From Synaphobranchus kaupii (taxonomy: Eukaryota > Chordata > Actinopteri > Anguilliformes > Synaphobranchidae), in the NCBI GenBank assembly GCA_029718625.1, contig CM056385.1, positions 26,670,273-26,734,272 on the forward strand: a stretch of 64,000 nt of DNA, written 5' to 3'. Both the position numbers and the translations under genes were made by a program. Below are positions 35,054 through 47,000 of the stretch, piece by piece; position 1 is the first letter of the stretch, and each line of letters starts with the position of its first letter. The notes below the pieces were generated by a model. It saw only the letters and a list, made by a program, of their open reading frames with translations. It did no database searches and was not told where the DNA came from.

Positions 35054-38000
35054 CTGCAACAACATGAGAAAATATGGTTAAAACTGACCTGTGCGCTGGC
35101 ACATTATCATACATCACCAGTGGCAAGTACTGAAGCACCAGGCAACACCTGTTAAGCAATGGACATGTAATCATCAGGCCAGTTAACCCCGTAAGGTGTC
35201 AGATCACAAATATGCGATTAGAATGCCCGTAACTGAACACTCTAATGCTAATATAAATCACTAGTGGTAATTGAAAGCAATGGAGTTCTATAACACGGAC
35301 TTAGAATTTTTAAACTGTATTACCAGAAGGGCTCCTCCCACTGTCACCATTCTCCCTGATCTCACATTTACATGGAAGAAAGAGGAAATCTTTCCCTGAC
35401 CCTTTTTGGTGGCAAGCTGCTGGTGGTTAACGAAACAAATCTACTGGTATGCACGTGGCGACACAGCCAATCGTAGTGGTGCAAAATATAAGAGATATTA
35501 TTAATGGAAAATGTGGTCAGCATTATTTTAATGCAGTTTCATCTTTATAGATGCCTTTACCAAGTAAAGAGAAGTCTGCCCACAACTGGGGAAAGCTCAA
35601 TGCAGATCCAGTTTAAAAAGGAGGACATTATTGCCAAAGGAAGAGCAAGGTATTGTTTCCACTAATTAATCATTAAAGATGCTGTGTGTAGGATCTAGCG
35701 GACTCTACAGGTGGTATTTTTTCATTGTCGAAAAACAGGAAGTGTTTTGTACCATTCGTGCTCTAATGTGCTCTAATTCGTGTTCTAATGATTTATGAAT
35801 GCTACATTACTAGCTAGCTGGCCAACTAATATAGTGAGCAGAAACGACCTTTTGAAGTAGGCAACAATGTGTTTACATATATATTTCTGTAATAAAATAC
35901 TGTCAAAGAACATAGCAAAGATAGCCAACATTAGATAATGTGTACATACTAATAATTTTACCGTCATACTATCCTGTCCTGCTCTATTGAGATTGCAACG
36001 TTATCAAGGCTAATTATTATTAACAAGTTAGCAAACCTATGAAACAAAGTTTTGAAGTAGGCGACACAATGCTTAAATTTTTACAGTTCTGTCATCATGA
36101 AAACAATAAAACGCTGCCAAATAAAGTAGCAAAGATAGCCAATGTAGCTATGCTGTCCTGCATGCAATCCTTCACATTTCCCACGCAATCACGCCCTGCA
36201 CCAAAGATTTTAGAATATATAGGCTCATAGTGAATGGATTTGACCAGTGATTTTTTCATTCTTCCATAGCTATTACACTGTGTAATCAAACCGAATTATG
36301 ACATTTTGTTAAAACAAAAAAGTTAAACAGCATTTAAAAAAATTTATAAATAAAATGTTTACAGTATAAGCTAATAACTAAGCCTACAGCCAAATGTCAT
36401 GATTAAAAATAGCCCTCGCTGTTCAGAGATGTCCAATGTTAATCAAGCAGTCCAACACACAAACTCCGCCTCCACGACTTTCCTCCATACATGCGGTCTC
36501 TGTACACTGTCGAAACGGAGCTCAGCCTTCCCAGTCGTTGCCTCACCCCTCCCCCGCACTATCCTCCCCCCTCCCCGGCGGCCCCCCGAAGACCGCCTGC
36601 AGTCCTAGATCAGTCCCGACATCTTCAACTCCGGTGAAGAACGATGGTAAACTTTGTAGCTGCTGATCCAACGGACATTCCTGAGCATATGTTGTGAATG
36701 CATCTCCATGGTGCCGACCACAAACAAAATATTATCCCGAATATACAATTAGTCAATATTATCAAAACGAGCAGCATAAGTGCCCTGAACAATCTCCAGC
36801 CCGCTTCCCCGTCCCACAACAGACACCCAGCGCATGAAAAAAACAAAAGACAAAAGCCCGACACAACAAAATACATTCAAATCAACAAACACAAGACAGC
36901 TGGACTACATGTCGTCATTACAGCGCCTCGTGACGTCACCAACAAATGTAATGTAGATAATGTAACGTATCAACAAAGCTAACAATTACCACCCACCCGA
37001 CTTATAAACCGAACATAACTTGTATGTTAAGTAATGTTAATAAAATCAGTTTGATGTTACTTTCTGCGGCTTCAGTTTGTCTCTTCTTGCGCTTTTCAGC
37101 TCCCGATGAAAAAATCTGCTTGGACGCCATCTCTCGGTCTCTTCTGATTTTCTATGTTCCAACAGTCAATGCAGTTTTTAAACTTTATAGTCACACACAA
37201 ACTTGCATTGCTTGTGATAAACGTATTACAGTTCGATTCCCGTGTGAACTGCTATTGAGCTAAACCTGCTGGTCGACCAGGCACCCATAGATTGCAGTTA
37301 AAGCCACATATGAAAGGTCCTTCCTGCAAATCTGCTCTATGCGAGCTTAGCTGTAGACTGTGGTGTGAAAAGAAGAAGCTGGTGACACCACGTGTTTTGG
37401 AAGAGAACCTTGGATGTCTACACTCTCCCAAATCGCCAGTGGGGTTCATGCAACGCACACGGCTGCTATTCTAAATTGGGCTGGGAAGCAGATATGCTCA
37501 GCCTCGCGTTGGGTGCCAAATTTATGGTAATCTACAGCTAACTACATGATATCCATTAGCCTAGCCATTTAGCTGGCCTTTTCTTTTATACGTATCCATT
37601 TTAACAGCTCATCTCGGGACAAGCACCGAAAATTAAGCTATGGAAATTGCGGGGTACAACGCATGACAATTGATTTATACTTGTTTTTTTAAAAAATGTA
37701 TCCAAGTGGGCTGCTGGATGGCTCATTCGGTTAAGGCACAATGCTGTGGAGCACGGATGGCCTCGTGGTCTCGGATTAAATCGGTGGTGTAGCGGTAAAA
37801 GTGCAGCCTTTCAGTTTGTGCAGTTGCGCCCCGAGAATCGGGGGTTCGAGCCCCAGTCCTGCCAGATCCGAATATGGCCGGTGCATTGAGGGAGCGGCAA
37901 TTGGCAGATGCTCCCGGGGTGAGGGGAGGGACTCGGCGAAAATCGTCATGCGTAAGATGGCCCTGGCAAGTTGGAATCATGATCAAGAGCTTGAGGAGTC

Positions 38001-41000
38001 ACGCCCTGAATAGGATGTGGCGCCCTCTTTCCTACTACCGGCTGATGGGGTTGTAACGGTGATTCTGTAGCGGTTGCTACACAGGGGGGAATTTAATTAC
38101 ATAGGGCTATGTGGGATGTGGGCGAGCTCACCTTGAAGTCGAAGGTGTAGTTGGTGTAAGGCATCAGGCCGTTCTCGTAGGCGCTCTTCAGCTTGAAGCC
38201 GTGCGTGATGCGGCCGTTGGAGGTGCCGTTCTTGCCGTTGCAGTTGAAGTTGGTCAGGCTGTCGATGTAGCGCAGCTCCTTGAAGTCCTTGTGTGTGCAG
38301 TCCACCCCACCTGTGCTCAGGTACTCTACCACACCTGGACAAGGACATGGACAGGAGCGCCATGGTCAAGACAGTGCACGTCATTGATTACACTCGTTTT
38401 ATTCTGGGACTCGTTGTCGTGCCGCCACTTGCCGTTTTGAGCTTGCCACACTCCATCGAGACATTGACAAACAGCACATTATTGACGTTGTTTTAACATC
38501 GTTTGACCGGCCCAACAGTCTATCAATGAGTACTTTTGTTTTAATTTTAGAGACATCAAGCTAGTTTGTTAATGGTTATCACTAGGGCCACCAGTTTTAA
38601 AGTTGTATTTCAATGGTTATCCTCTAGGGGTCCCCATAGGCACCTGAATGGCACAGTCAATTGATCCGTTGTAGCCAATAATTATACAATTGAGTTTCTA
38701 ATTGAGAAGTTTATAAAAACAATTAGTTAATCTAATATGGGGACAGTCAGAGAAAGGAAAGTGAACATGGATGGACGTTTACATGCTACAAAAAGCATGT
38801 ATTTGAGCGAATGAGTGAAGCAGTATCTGCCTGGAACATTAAATTACACAAAGATAACAATAAACAGATTTAAAAACCAAGAAACATCACAGAAGAGACT
38901 GCTAAACAACTGGCCATGATAAAATAATCAGTTTTCATTTGTGCATGACATTCACCACTTATTTAATTTATATTTTTATAGGGCTGAGCCGAATGCTTCG
39001 GAGCTCCGAAGCTTCGTTCGTTGGATTGGGATTGGGATCCTAAATTCAGATTCGAATAGTTCGTTTTCCTCAACAAAAAAAAAAAAAAGAAACATTTTTT
39101 CCCCCTCAAAAAAGAAGAAAATTGATGGTTTACTGGATGTTTGTCAACATATAAGTGTTTATTCTATACTGATTGAGCTTTGAATCGCCTGGAAGTTTAT
39201 CGAACGTACAAGGGATGCGCTGCCTGCTAGCGTGGTTCAGCCTTCCACGTGACATGTCTCCACATTCGCTCATAGACTGTATAAAAATAGCATTCGCTAC
39301 GCTGTTGCCCAAAGCCTGAGGTGAAGTCACAAGATGTCAAAGTCAGCTGTGTGGAAACATTTTAATATTACCGCTGACAATCCAAAAAAGGTCAAATGGC
39401 AAATATGCCAGCAGAAATTGGCATACCATGGTGGAACTACAAATTTGACAAACCATTTGAAAAATGTAAGTAGGCTAATTTATACACTACTCACAAAAAG
39501 TTATTATATTCGGCTTTCGGGTGAAATTTCAGGATGAACCTAAAATGCACTATAACCTTTACAGGTGAAATTAATTTGACCTTCTCTAAACTTTTGAATG
39601 CACATGTCCAACTATTCAATGTTTCAGTACTTTTTGCACAACTTGCTGTTCTCTAACAAGGAGCTGAACGGCAAAATTCACAACAGGTGTTTGATCCATG
39701 AATCGACCAATAAATTTCCTGGTTCAATTAGAATTGGTATTTAAACAGTCCTCTTCATCATGCTGTTCACATTTTGACATCATGAGACCAAGACGACACC
39801 TAACAATTGATCAACAGTACCTCGCCATTGCGAGGCTTCAAACAGGATGTTCTCAGAGGGAAGTGGCCACTGAGCTTAGAGTGTCACAGAGTGTCATCAG
39901 CAGGTTGCAACAGAGATACAGAGAGACTGGAAGAGTCACAGAAAGGCATAGAAGTGGACGTCCTTTGGCCACATCCCACACTGATGACCGCTTCATTGTG
40001 AACAGTGCCCTGCGGAACCGGATGATGAATGCCACTCAACTCCAGGCACATTTAAGGGAGGTGAGAGGCACCCAAGTGTCACGTCAGATCATTCGAAACC
40101 GTTTACATCAGCGTGGTCTGCGTGCTAGACGACCTGCAAGGGTACCTGACCACACCACCAGGCACAGGCGTCATCGTCTTGCATGGGCCAGGGAGCATTT
40201 ACGCTGGACGAGGGACCAGTGCTGTTCTCTGATGAAAGTCGATTCACGTTGAGCAGAAATGATGGCCGCCAACGATGTTGGAGACGTCAAGGAGAGCGCT
40301 ATGCATCAGCCACTGTTGTCACCAGACGACCCTTTGGTGGTGGCGGTGTTACAGTGTGGGCAGGTGTGTCTAGTCAATACAGAATTGCCCTACACTTTGT
40401 GAATGGTACAGTGACAAGCCCATACTCCCTGAATAACATCATTAATCCAGTCATTGTGCCCCTGCATGAACAACACAGGCCTAATTTCATCTTCATGGAC
40501 GACAATGCTCCAGCTCATCGAGGTCGCATCATTAGGGAAAGGCTGCTGGAGACTGGGGTACCTCAAATGGAGTGGCCTGCACTTTCTCCAGACCTGAAAA
40601 CCTATGGGATCAGCTGACTCACCGTGTAGAGGCTCGTAACTGTACCCCAGAACCTCAATGACCTGAGGGCCGCCCTTCAAGAAGAGTGGGATGCCATGCC
40701 TCAGCAGACAATAAGTCGACTTGTTAACAGCATGAGACGTCGTTGTCAAGCTGTAATTGATGCTCAAGGGCACATGACAAGTTATTGAGACATTGACATT
40801 TTTGTTGTGGTATACCCACCACTGTTGTTGGCTTTTGTTTCAATAAATTGTTTGAGATGAGGAAATCACCATTGCATGCTTCTACTTAAATGCCCTACTT
40901 TCATGATACGTATAATATCACTGTAGCGTGAACTTACATTTTCCATAAATTTCACCCGAAAGCCAAATATCCCTAACATTTTGTGAGTAGTGTATATCTT

Positions 41001-44000
41001 CGTCAGAGTAATAGCCTAGCAACATTAGCATTAGCTAGCCGATCTGACTAGGCCACATTTCATGATATAGCCTAGGCTAGCATAGCATGACAACCTATTA
41101 CGTTTTGGAAAGAAAACAATATAGCCTACACTCGGGAATAGCCTACACTCGGCTTTAGACTTTTTTTTCCCATACCATACGCAGTATGTAGGCTACGTGA
41201 AGTCTGAGAGTTTATAGGCCTGCACATAACTGTGAAGACTGCGGCTTATATTTATCTTTTAAATTTATTTAGGCCTATGTTTCATGTCCTGAACTTCTGT
41301 TCCATTTCAATTTAATACTTTGTTGTTTCTTCATGCGCATATTACTGAAATAGATGTGAGCGCGCGCTCTACTGGACGTATCGTAACATTGTTTTCAAAG
41401 ACTCAAAAAGAATACATATTTTTAATAGATCATTAAAACGAAGCTTCGGGGGAAATTGCCAAAGAAGCTTCGAAGTGTAAAAAATGGCATTCGGCTCAGC
41501 CCTATATTTTTAGTTTTAATATACCTCAGCTGCAAAATATTCTCTGATTACAATTTATTTTTTCAATTAACTTTTTGGTTCAATGTTATACAACTGCTCT
41601 AATTTTTTACGTGGGCATTTCCCACTGCTTCTAACAAGCCCCTGTACAACATTTAAAAAATACTGCAGCATGTCCACAGTAGTAAGTAATCAAACTGAAT
41701 TTACCACAAGTGTCGCTTGTAAAAATAACCGTCAATCATCGTCTGCGCTTAATTAGCGCCAATTACTTTATCAACTTCTTGACACTGATGCCGTAAATAT
41801 TTCCCCATTGTCAGATGAGCATTCTAAATATTTGCCGAAACATTTTGCACCACTCATACCCCCTACCTTATGAGGTACTGGGGGGGACAGCCCGAAAGAA
41901 AATACTGCATACATTATACAGAAATAAAAAGACAGACCATTTCTAGGGCCCCATCCACCACCCTCCTCTCACCGGAGTCGGGCAGCGAGTTGAGATCGGC
42001 GCACAGGACGAGCGGGATGCCGTTGGTCTCGCCGGAGAAGGAGGACAGCTTGAGGCTGCGCGTGGCCTTGTCCACGATGTTCTTCACCTCAGACAGGAAC
42101 ATCATGGTCTGGACCAGCTTGACGTCCGAGTACTCAGGGTCCCAGTGCATGTGCGCGTTGGCCACCAGGATAAGCTGCTTCTCCATATTGGGCAGAGACT
42201 TCCCCACTGGAGAGACACAATGGGAAATCTTCAAGAGCTGTGACAGGGAACGTGGAATACATGCAACAGTTTTTTTCTTTTTAATGAAGAAATGAGGCAC
42301 GTATTTACACTCGCAGTTTACATACATTGCTGAAAGATGTTTTCATCACTCGGTGGCACTTTACATAGGCCTTAGGTAATGCTACTTTAGGTAGTATTAT
42401 TAAATACTAGTAAAATGAAGTAGGTGTGGCACACACCGGCTTCAATGATGAGAAATTTCTAAATTGCATCGATTGCATAAAATTTTATTTAGTATCTTGA
42501 CTAATGGTACAACAGCAGTAGCCTCAAGATTTAAATGCGTGGACGCGCGAATGGTTGTATTTCGGCGTAAACGCATAAGCAGATTCGTGTATGTGTGGTT
42601 TTGTGTGTGTGTTTGTGTATATGTGCATACGTTAGGCTTGGGACGATGGTCGATGGAATCGACTATTGACAATGGTTGAACCCATCGGCGATGGCTATCT
42701 TTGTCGATGCCTGGACAATTTTTCTTTTTTTAATTCTTAAAATAAAAATAAAAATTTTGCCTCTCATTCTGTGTTTTTAATAAATTTTCTACTCTACCAT
42801 GCATTTACAATGTAACGTGTTGTCTGCGTCTTTGAAATGTGATCGCCTATGCAGCGCAACAGCGCCATAATTTACCTGGTTTGAGCAAAATCATGCTGAT
42901 AGCCTACCTTCTGTTAGACCACAATGCAACTAACTATATAATTTCATTCAGGCCTAATTAAACAAATTATATTTCGTATTCAATAGTGCTATTGATAAAC
43001 TATTGTTCAGTCTAGAACGGAGTGTAGGCTTAGGCTACGGAGTGGTGAGCTGTAGCCATATATCCCTCAACAGCCTTTTTATTCTAACAGCACAACAAGC
43101 TTACCGGTGTCGGACTCAGGGAATCTGACTGTAGACTAATGAAAGATGTTATCAGAGAAATAAACTAGATTGGATGAAAAGGTGGCCGCTATATTCCTAT
43201 ATTGATACACGGAATGTCTTCGTCGCTCAAGCGAAACATTGAAACGATTTAGGAGTTGAGGCTATAATCTCAAATTGATTCAACAGGTTTATGTAGAATA
43301 GTAAATAATGTAATTTACAATGTAATATAGCCGAGCTTAACCATTTCATCAGTGAAAAAAGTCCCCTATAACGAAAAGCTCAGTAAAACGTAAGCCTATT
43401 GGTCTTGTTGTCTCTATTTCATAGGTTTAGGCTATAAATAGTTTCTGATTATCAATAAAAATAATTTGTTTCAGGGTAAATTATTATGTATTTTTGATTA
43501 CATTAAGTTAGTTAAAAAGGTCTAACCCGATAGTGCTAAGTGAGAGAAGTTATGCGCAGATGGAGACCGACTGTGCGGGATGGCACGTGGCATAAAGAGG
43601 ATCTTGCGAATCGCTCACTTCAAGACAAAAATGATAATGAACGTGATGACTGCTAGTCTAGCTTCTTCACAAAATGAAATGAAATTAGTAAAATGAAACT
43701 AATTGCTATAAGACAGACGAGGGCGCAGAAAGGCTTAGGGAAACTATAGCTCCTGAGCGCTGACCGTCTCGTTGGACAGCGACCAGGTGAGTTAAATAGC
43801 CTCTACTAGCTAATATAGAATAGACGTGAAATCTGTTGTATATTATTCTTTATTATATTTGGACTAAATAGTGAATACAGTTCGCAATGGTATGCCATAA
43901 TAAGCAAAAAGCCCGCTGTTCAATAGCCCCGCCCCCGCGCACCCCTCGATAGAATGGACCATCGGCGATGGCTAGAGGGCTCGATGGGACGATGCTGCCT

Positions 44001-47000
44001 TGCACACGATGGCACAAGCCTAGCATACGTGTATGATTGCATGCACGCGCACGGGCATCTGGACTCACCACACTGTTCCATCACCTCCTTGTGCAGCTCC
44101 AGCAGAACGGCCACGCCTATGTTGTCCTTGGTCATGACTCGGTTCAACATGGCCTCCGAGCCTTCAGAGTTAGCCATGGCCAACTGGTTAAACTCCACTG
44201 TGTGTTTCTGCACCAGGCTGAATCTGCAGCGAGAGAGAGATGAAACACTGGGGTTGCTATTAAAGCATGCGTCCTGTTACAGGACTGCACCTGCATTCAG
44301 AGCATTTAATACAAGGTAAGGACCTTTCTTGCTCGCATAACAAGTTAACCCCTTTGCGCAGGTGCCTAGTGACCATGCCCCCGGCGGCAAGATTTTGCTG
44401 AACTGAGACATTTGTTGCTTGTGTAGCCAAACTATGAGTGGAAACCACAGACTCCGTGTTTTAACTTTACTGGTAGACGATTCGTGACTCTGTCGAATAT
44501 GTTTCTTAGTGTCACAATTTTCCCATAGCAAGTTAATTTAACAAGCAACCCCCCACCCAGCCTTGCCTGCAACTATACGTACGATATGCGTGACATAGTG
44601 GACAATAGCGTCTGTGTGAGTTCATAAATATATTTATTCATCATATAAAATTAGAATTCCATCATAGCAACAAGACAAACCCAACAATAGCCTGATAGTA
44701 TGCCAAAAAAAGCCGTGAAAAGCCCAGCTGACTCAAATGCTAAATAAACACGTGAAATTATTGTGCCATAAACCAAGTCATTCTACTATTAATATCAGCT
44801 ACTAAATATGAAATAAATATACAATCCTACCATTGGTTTTACACAGAGATGTTCCTTTCAAAATTCAGTCGTCATTTATTGTCTTGGACAATCTGTTTGC
44901 GAAATACACACCAGTTTAGCATGTTATTACACAAATTGGAACGTCTGTGGGCAGTACCCCATATGCCCTATCTGCAACTCTGAAGAATTTCACGTCATTC
45001 CGGTTTTATTCACAATGGTTTTATCTGATAGATGACAGTATATCCTTCTCAACGGTGTTCGCAATTTTGTCTTGGATGCTTTGAACGATAATTTACAGCA
45101 CAGCATTTCTAATCTAGTCAATGTACTATTACGCAAACAGCTACAGAAAACGCATTCGCTGACGGGAGTTTTCGTCTTCAATATGAAAAAAGTACTGCTT
45201 GTAATATGCAGTTCTTCTCTGTGGCTACATATGCACGTTAGTTTTTCCACTCGATCAGTGTTGTCCAGTAGGCTATGTTAGATATGGTTATTTTCACATT
45301 TTGTGTGCATTCCACACAAATATTCATTCCTCAGTCATGTTTTGTTTGATGTACCGACTTTCATTGAAGCTAGAACATTTGGCAGCATTTTCCTGTTGGT
45401 GGAATATTATTTTATTGTAATGTTATCGTACATAATATATGCTTTGATATGTGTTATATGAATGTTAATTTTCTTTGGAGTCATTATGAATGGGAACATT
45501 TAAAAAATTTAAAATTTAAAAAATTTAAAATACAGAAAAATGGGATCCCAGGGCAAAAGTTTACATACTGTAGAGTACAAGAAAAAGTGATGTTTTATTG
45601 AGGTACAAGAGTGAATGATTAAGCTACATATTTGTGTGTGTAAGTGTGATAATGTTTTCATCTTAAACCATCAGACCTGCCAACCTTGGGAAAATATTTT
45701 GAGTACAATAGTGTAACGCTCACACGCTTTCGCACCACTTCGCTTTGCACACGGTCACACCTAATATTTCATTATATGATGTGTGCTTAAACTGATAATC
45801 ATAAGTGAATTGCATTCAATTATTTAATTATTAAATTAAAATGGAAATCATGTACAGTATCAGTCAAAGGTTTGAGTACACCATTTTGTATATTGTAACA
45901 TGTGTTTTCATTGTCAAGTATTTACAGAAACTTGTGTTGCGATGTAAAACATTGTCAATTATGAATAAAACCAAGTTTCTGGGCATGATTTCCATTTTTA
46001 TTTAATAATTAAATAATTGAATGCAATTCACTCAGGATTATCAGCTTATATAAGCACACATATCATATAATTAAAAAAATGGTATTCAACTGACAAACTA
46101 TCTAGGAATGTATGTTGGTTTTAGCTAAATTATTACCTGAAGCTCCTTGGTGGCTGATGTCAACATCATAATTGCACAATGTGCAAAATGCATGGTGAGG
46201 CATTTTTGAGGGGCGGAGACACGGCCATTGCTCCTGATATTTAGTGAGGAACTTCTGGGGCGCATGCACTCGCTTCTTTTTAGTAACGTTAGGTCTGCTG
46301 CTCTCTCTCTCAGTGTCAGTATGCTCGTCGACATCGGACATCATGATGACTAGTATCTACCTGCAAGGCTGGTCGGGTGACTGGCTGCAATAATAGTAAT
46401 TATTTGCTACGTTAGCATCAGTTTATCACACCGTAGCCTTAAGTCTCGTAACGAGGCTAATCATGTCGTATGCGAGCTACGACAAACTAGTGAACAACAA
46501 AGTTACCAAACATGTTTAGCAATGTTTCATATGATGTTAACATTATGGTCACATTTCAAATATTTTTGTGCTTGATTATTACTCCCCCACATCCCATTTT
46601 ACCTCAGCAATGCAATGCAACGTACACCTCGGTCGATGATAAAGTAACGTTACCGCATCAGTGGATGTTTGTGAGTGAGAAGATTTGGGTCGGGGAGGGG
46701 CTAGTCTCGTCCCCAGCCTGTATGGGAGAACTCAGCCGAACTCACTCGAGTCGATTCCGAGACTAGGGAGGGGATAACGTTACAGAAGCACAAGAAGAGG
46801 GATGTAATTTAAATACCGAATACATGTATATGTAATATATATATATATTATTTTTAAATTTGCGTAGTTTCAGCTGGAATTTCGTTCCTGCGTATTTTGA
46901 CCAAGAATTGCGTGGTTGGTACACAAAATGCGTGCAGGTTGGCAGGTCTGCATCTGAACGGGCAAATATATATGCTTTATAATGGACAAAACTCATTTTA

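Larger units (their letters stand above)
38979..41504 (+). mobile_element. hAT element with BED zinc-finger exon, carrying a nested Tc1 copy
   Basis: Ends tagggctgagccgaatgc and gcattcggctcagccctа in inverse, with perfect 8-bp duplication tattttta at 38971-38978 and 41505-41512. The frame from 39334 reads [38 protein letters not shown]: a BED finger (C, H...H partly kept) of a hAT transposase N-terminus. It stops at a good splice donor (gtaagt, about 39469). The rest of the transposase is absent. Confidence 0.88.

Noticed and set aside
37776..37866. Functional tRNA gene
   Set aside because: Box A and B are present but the anticodon arm is poor and the body continues as a SINE.
44990..45281. 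Overlapping ORFs of 86 and 69 residues on opposite strands
   Set aside because: Both lie within the piggyBac-like composite, with no recognised motifs or splice sites.
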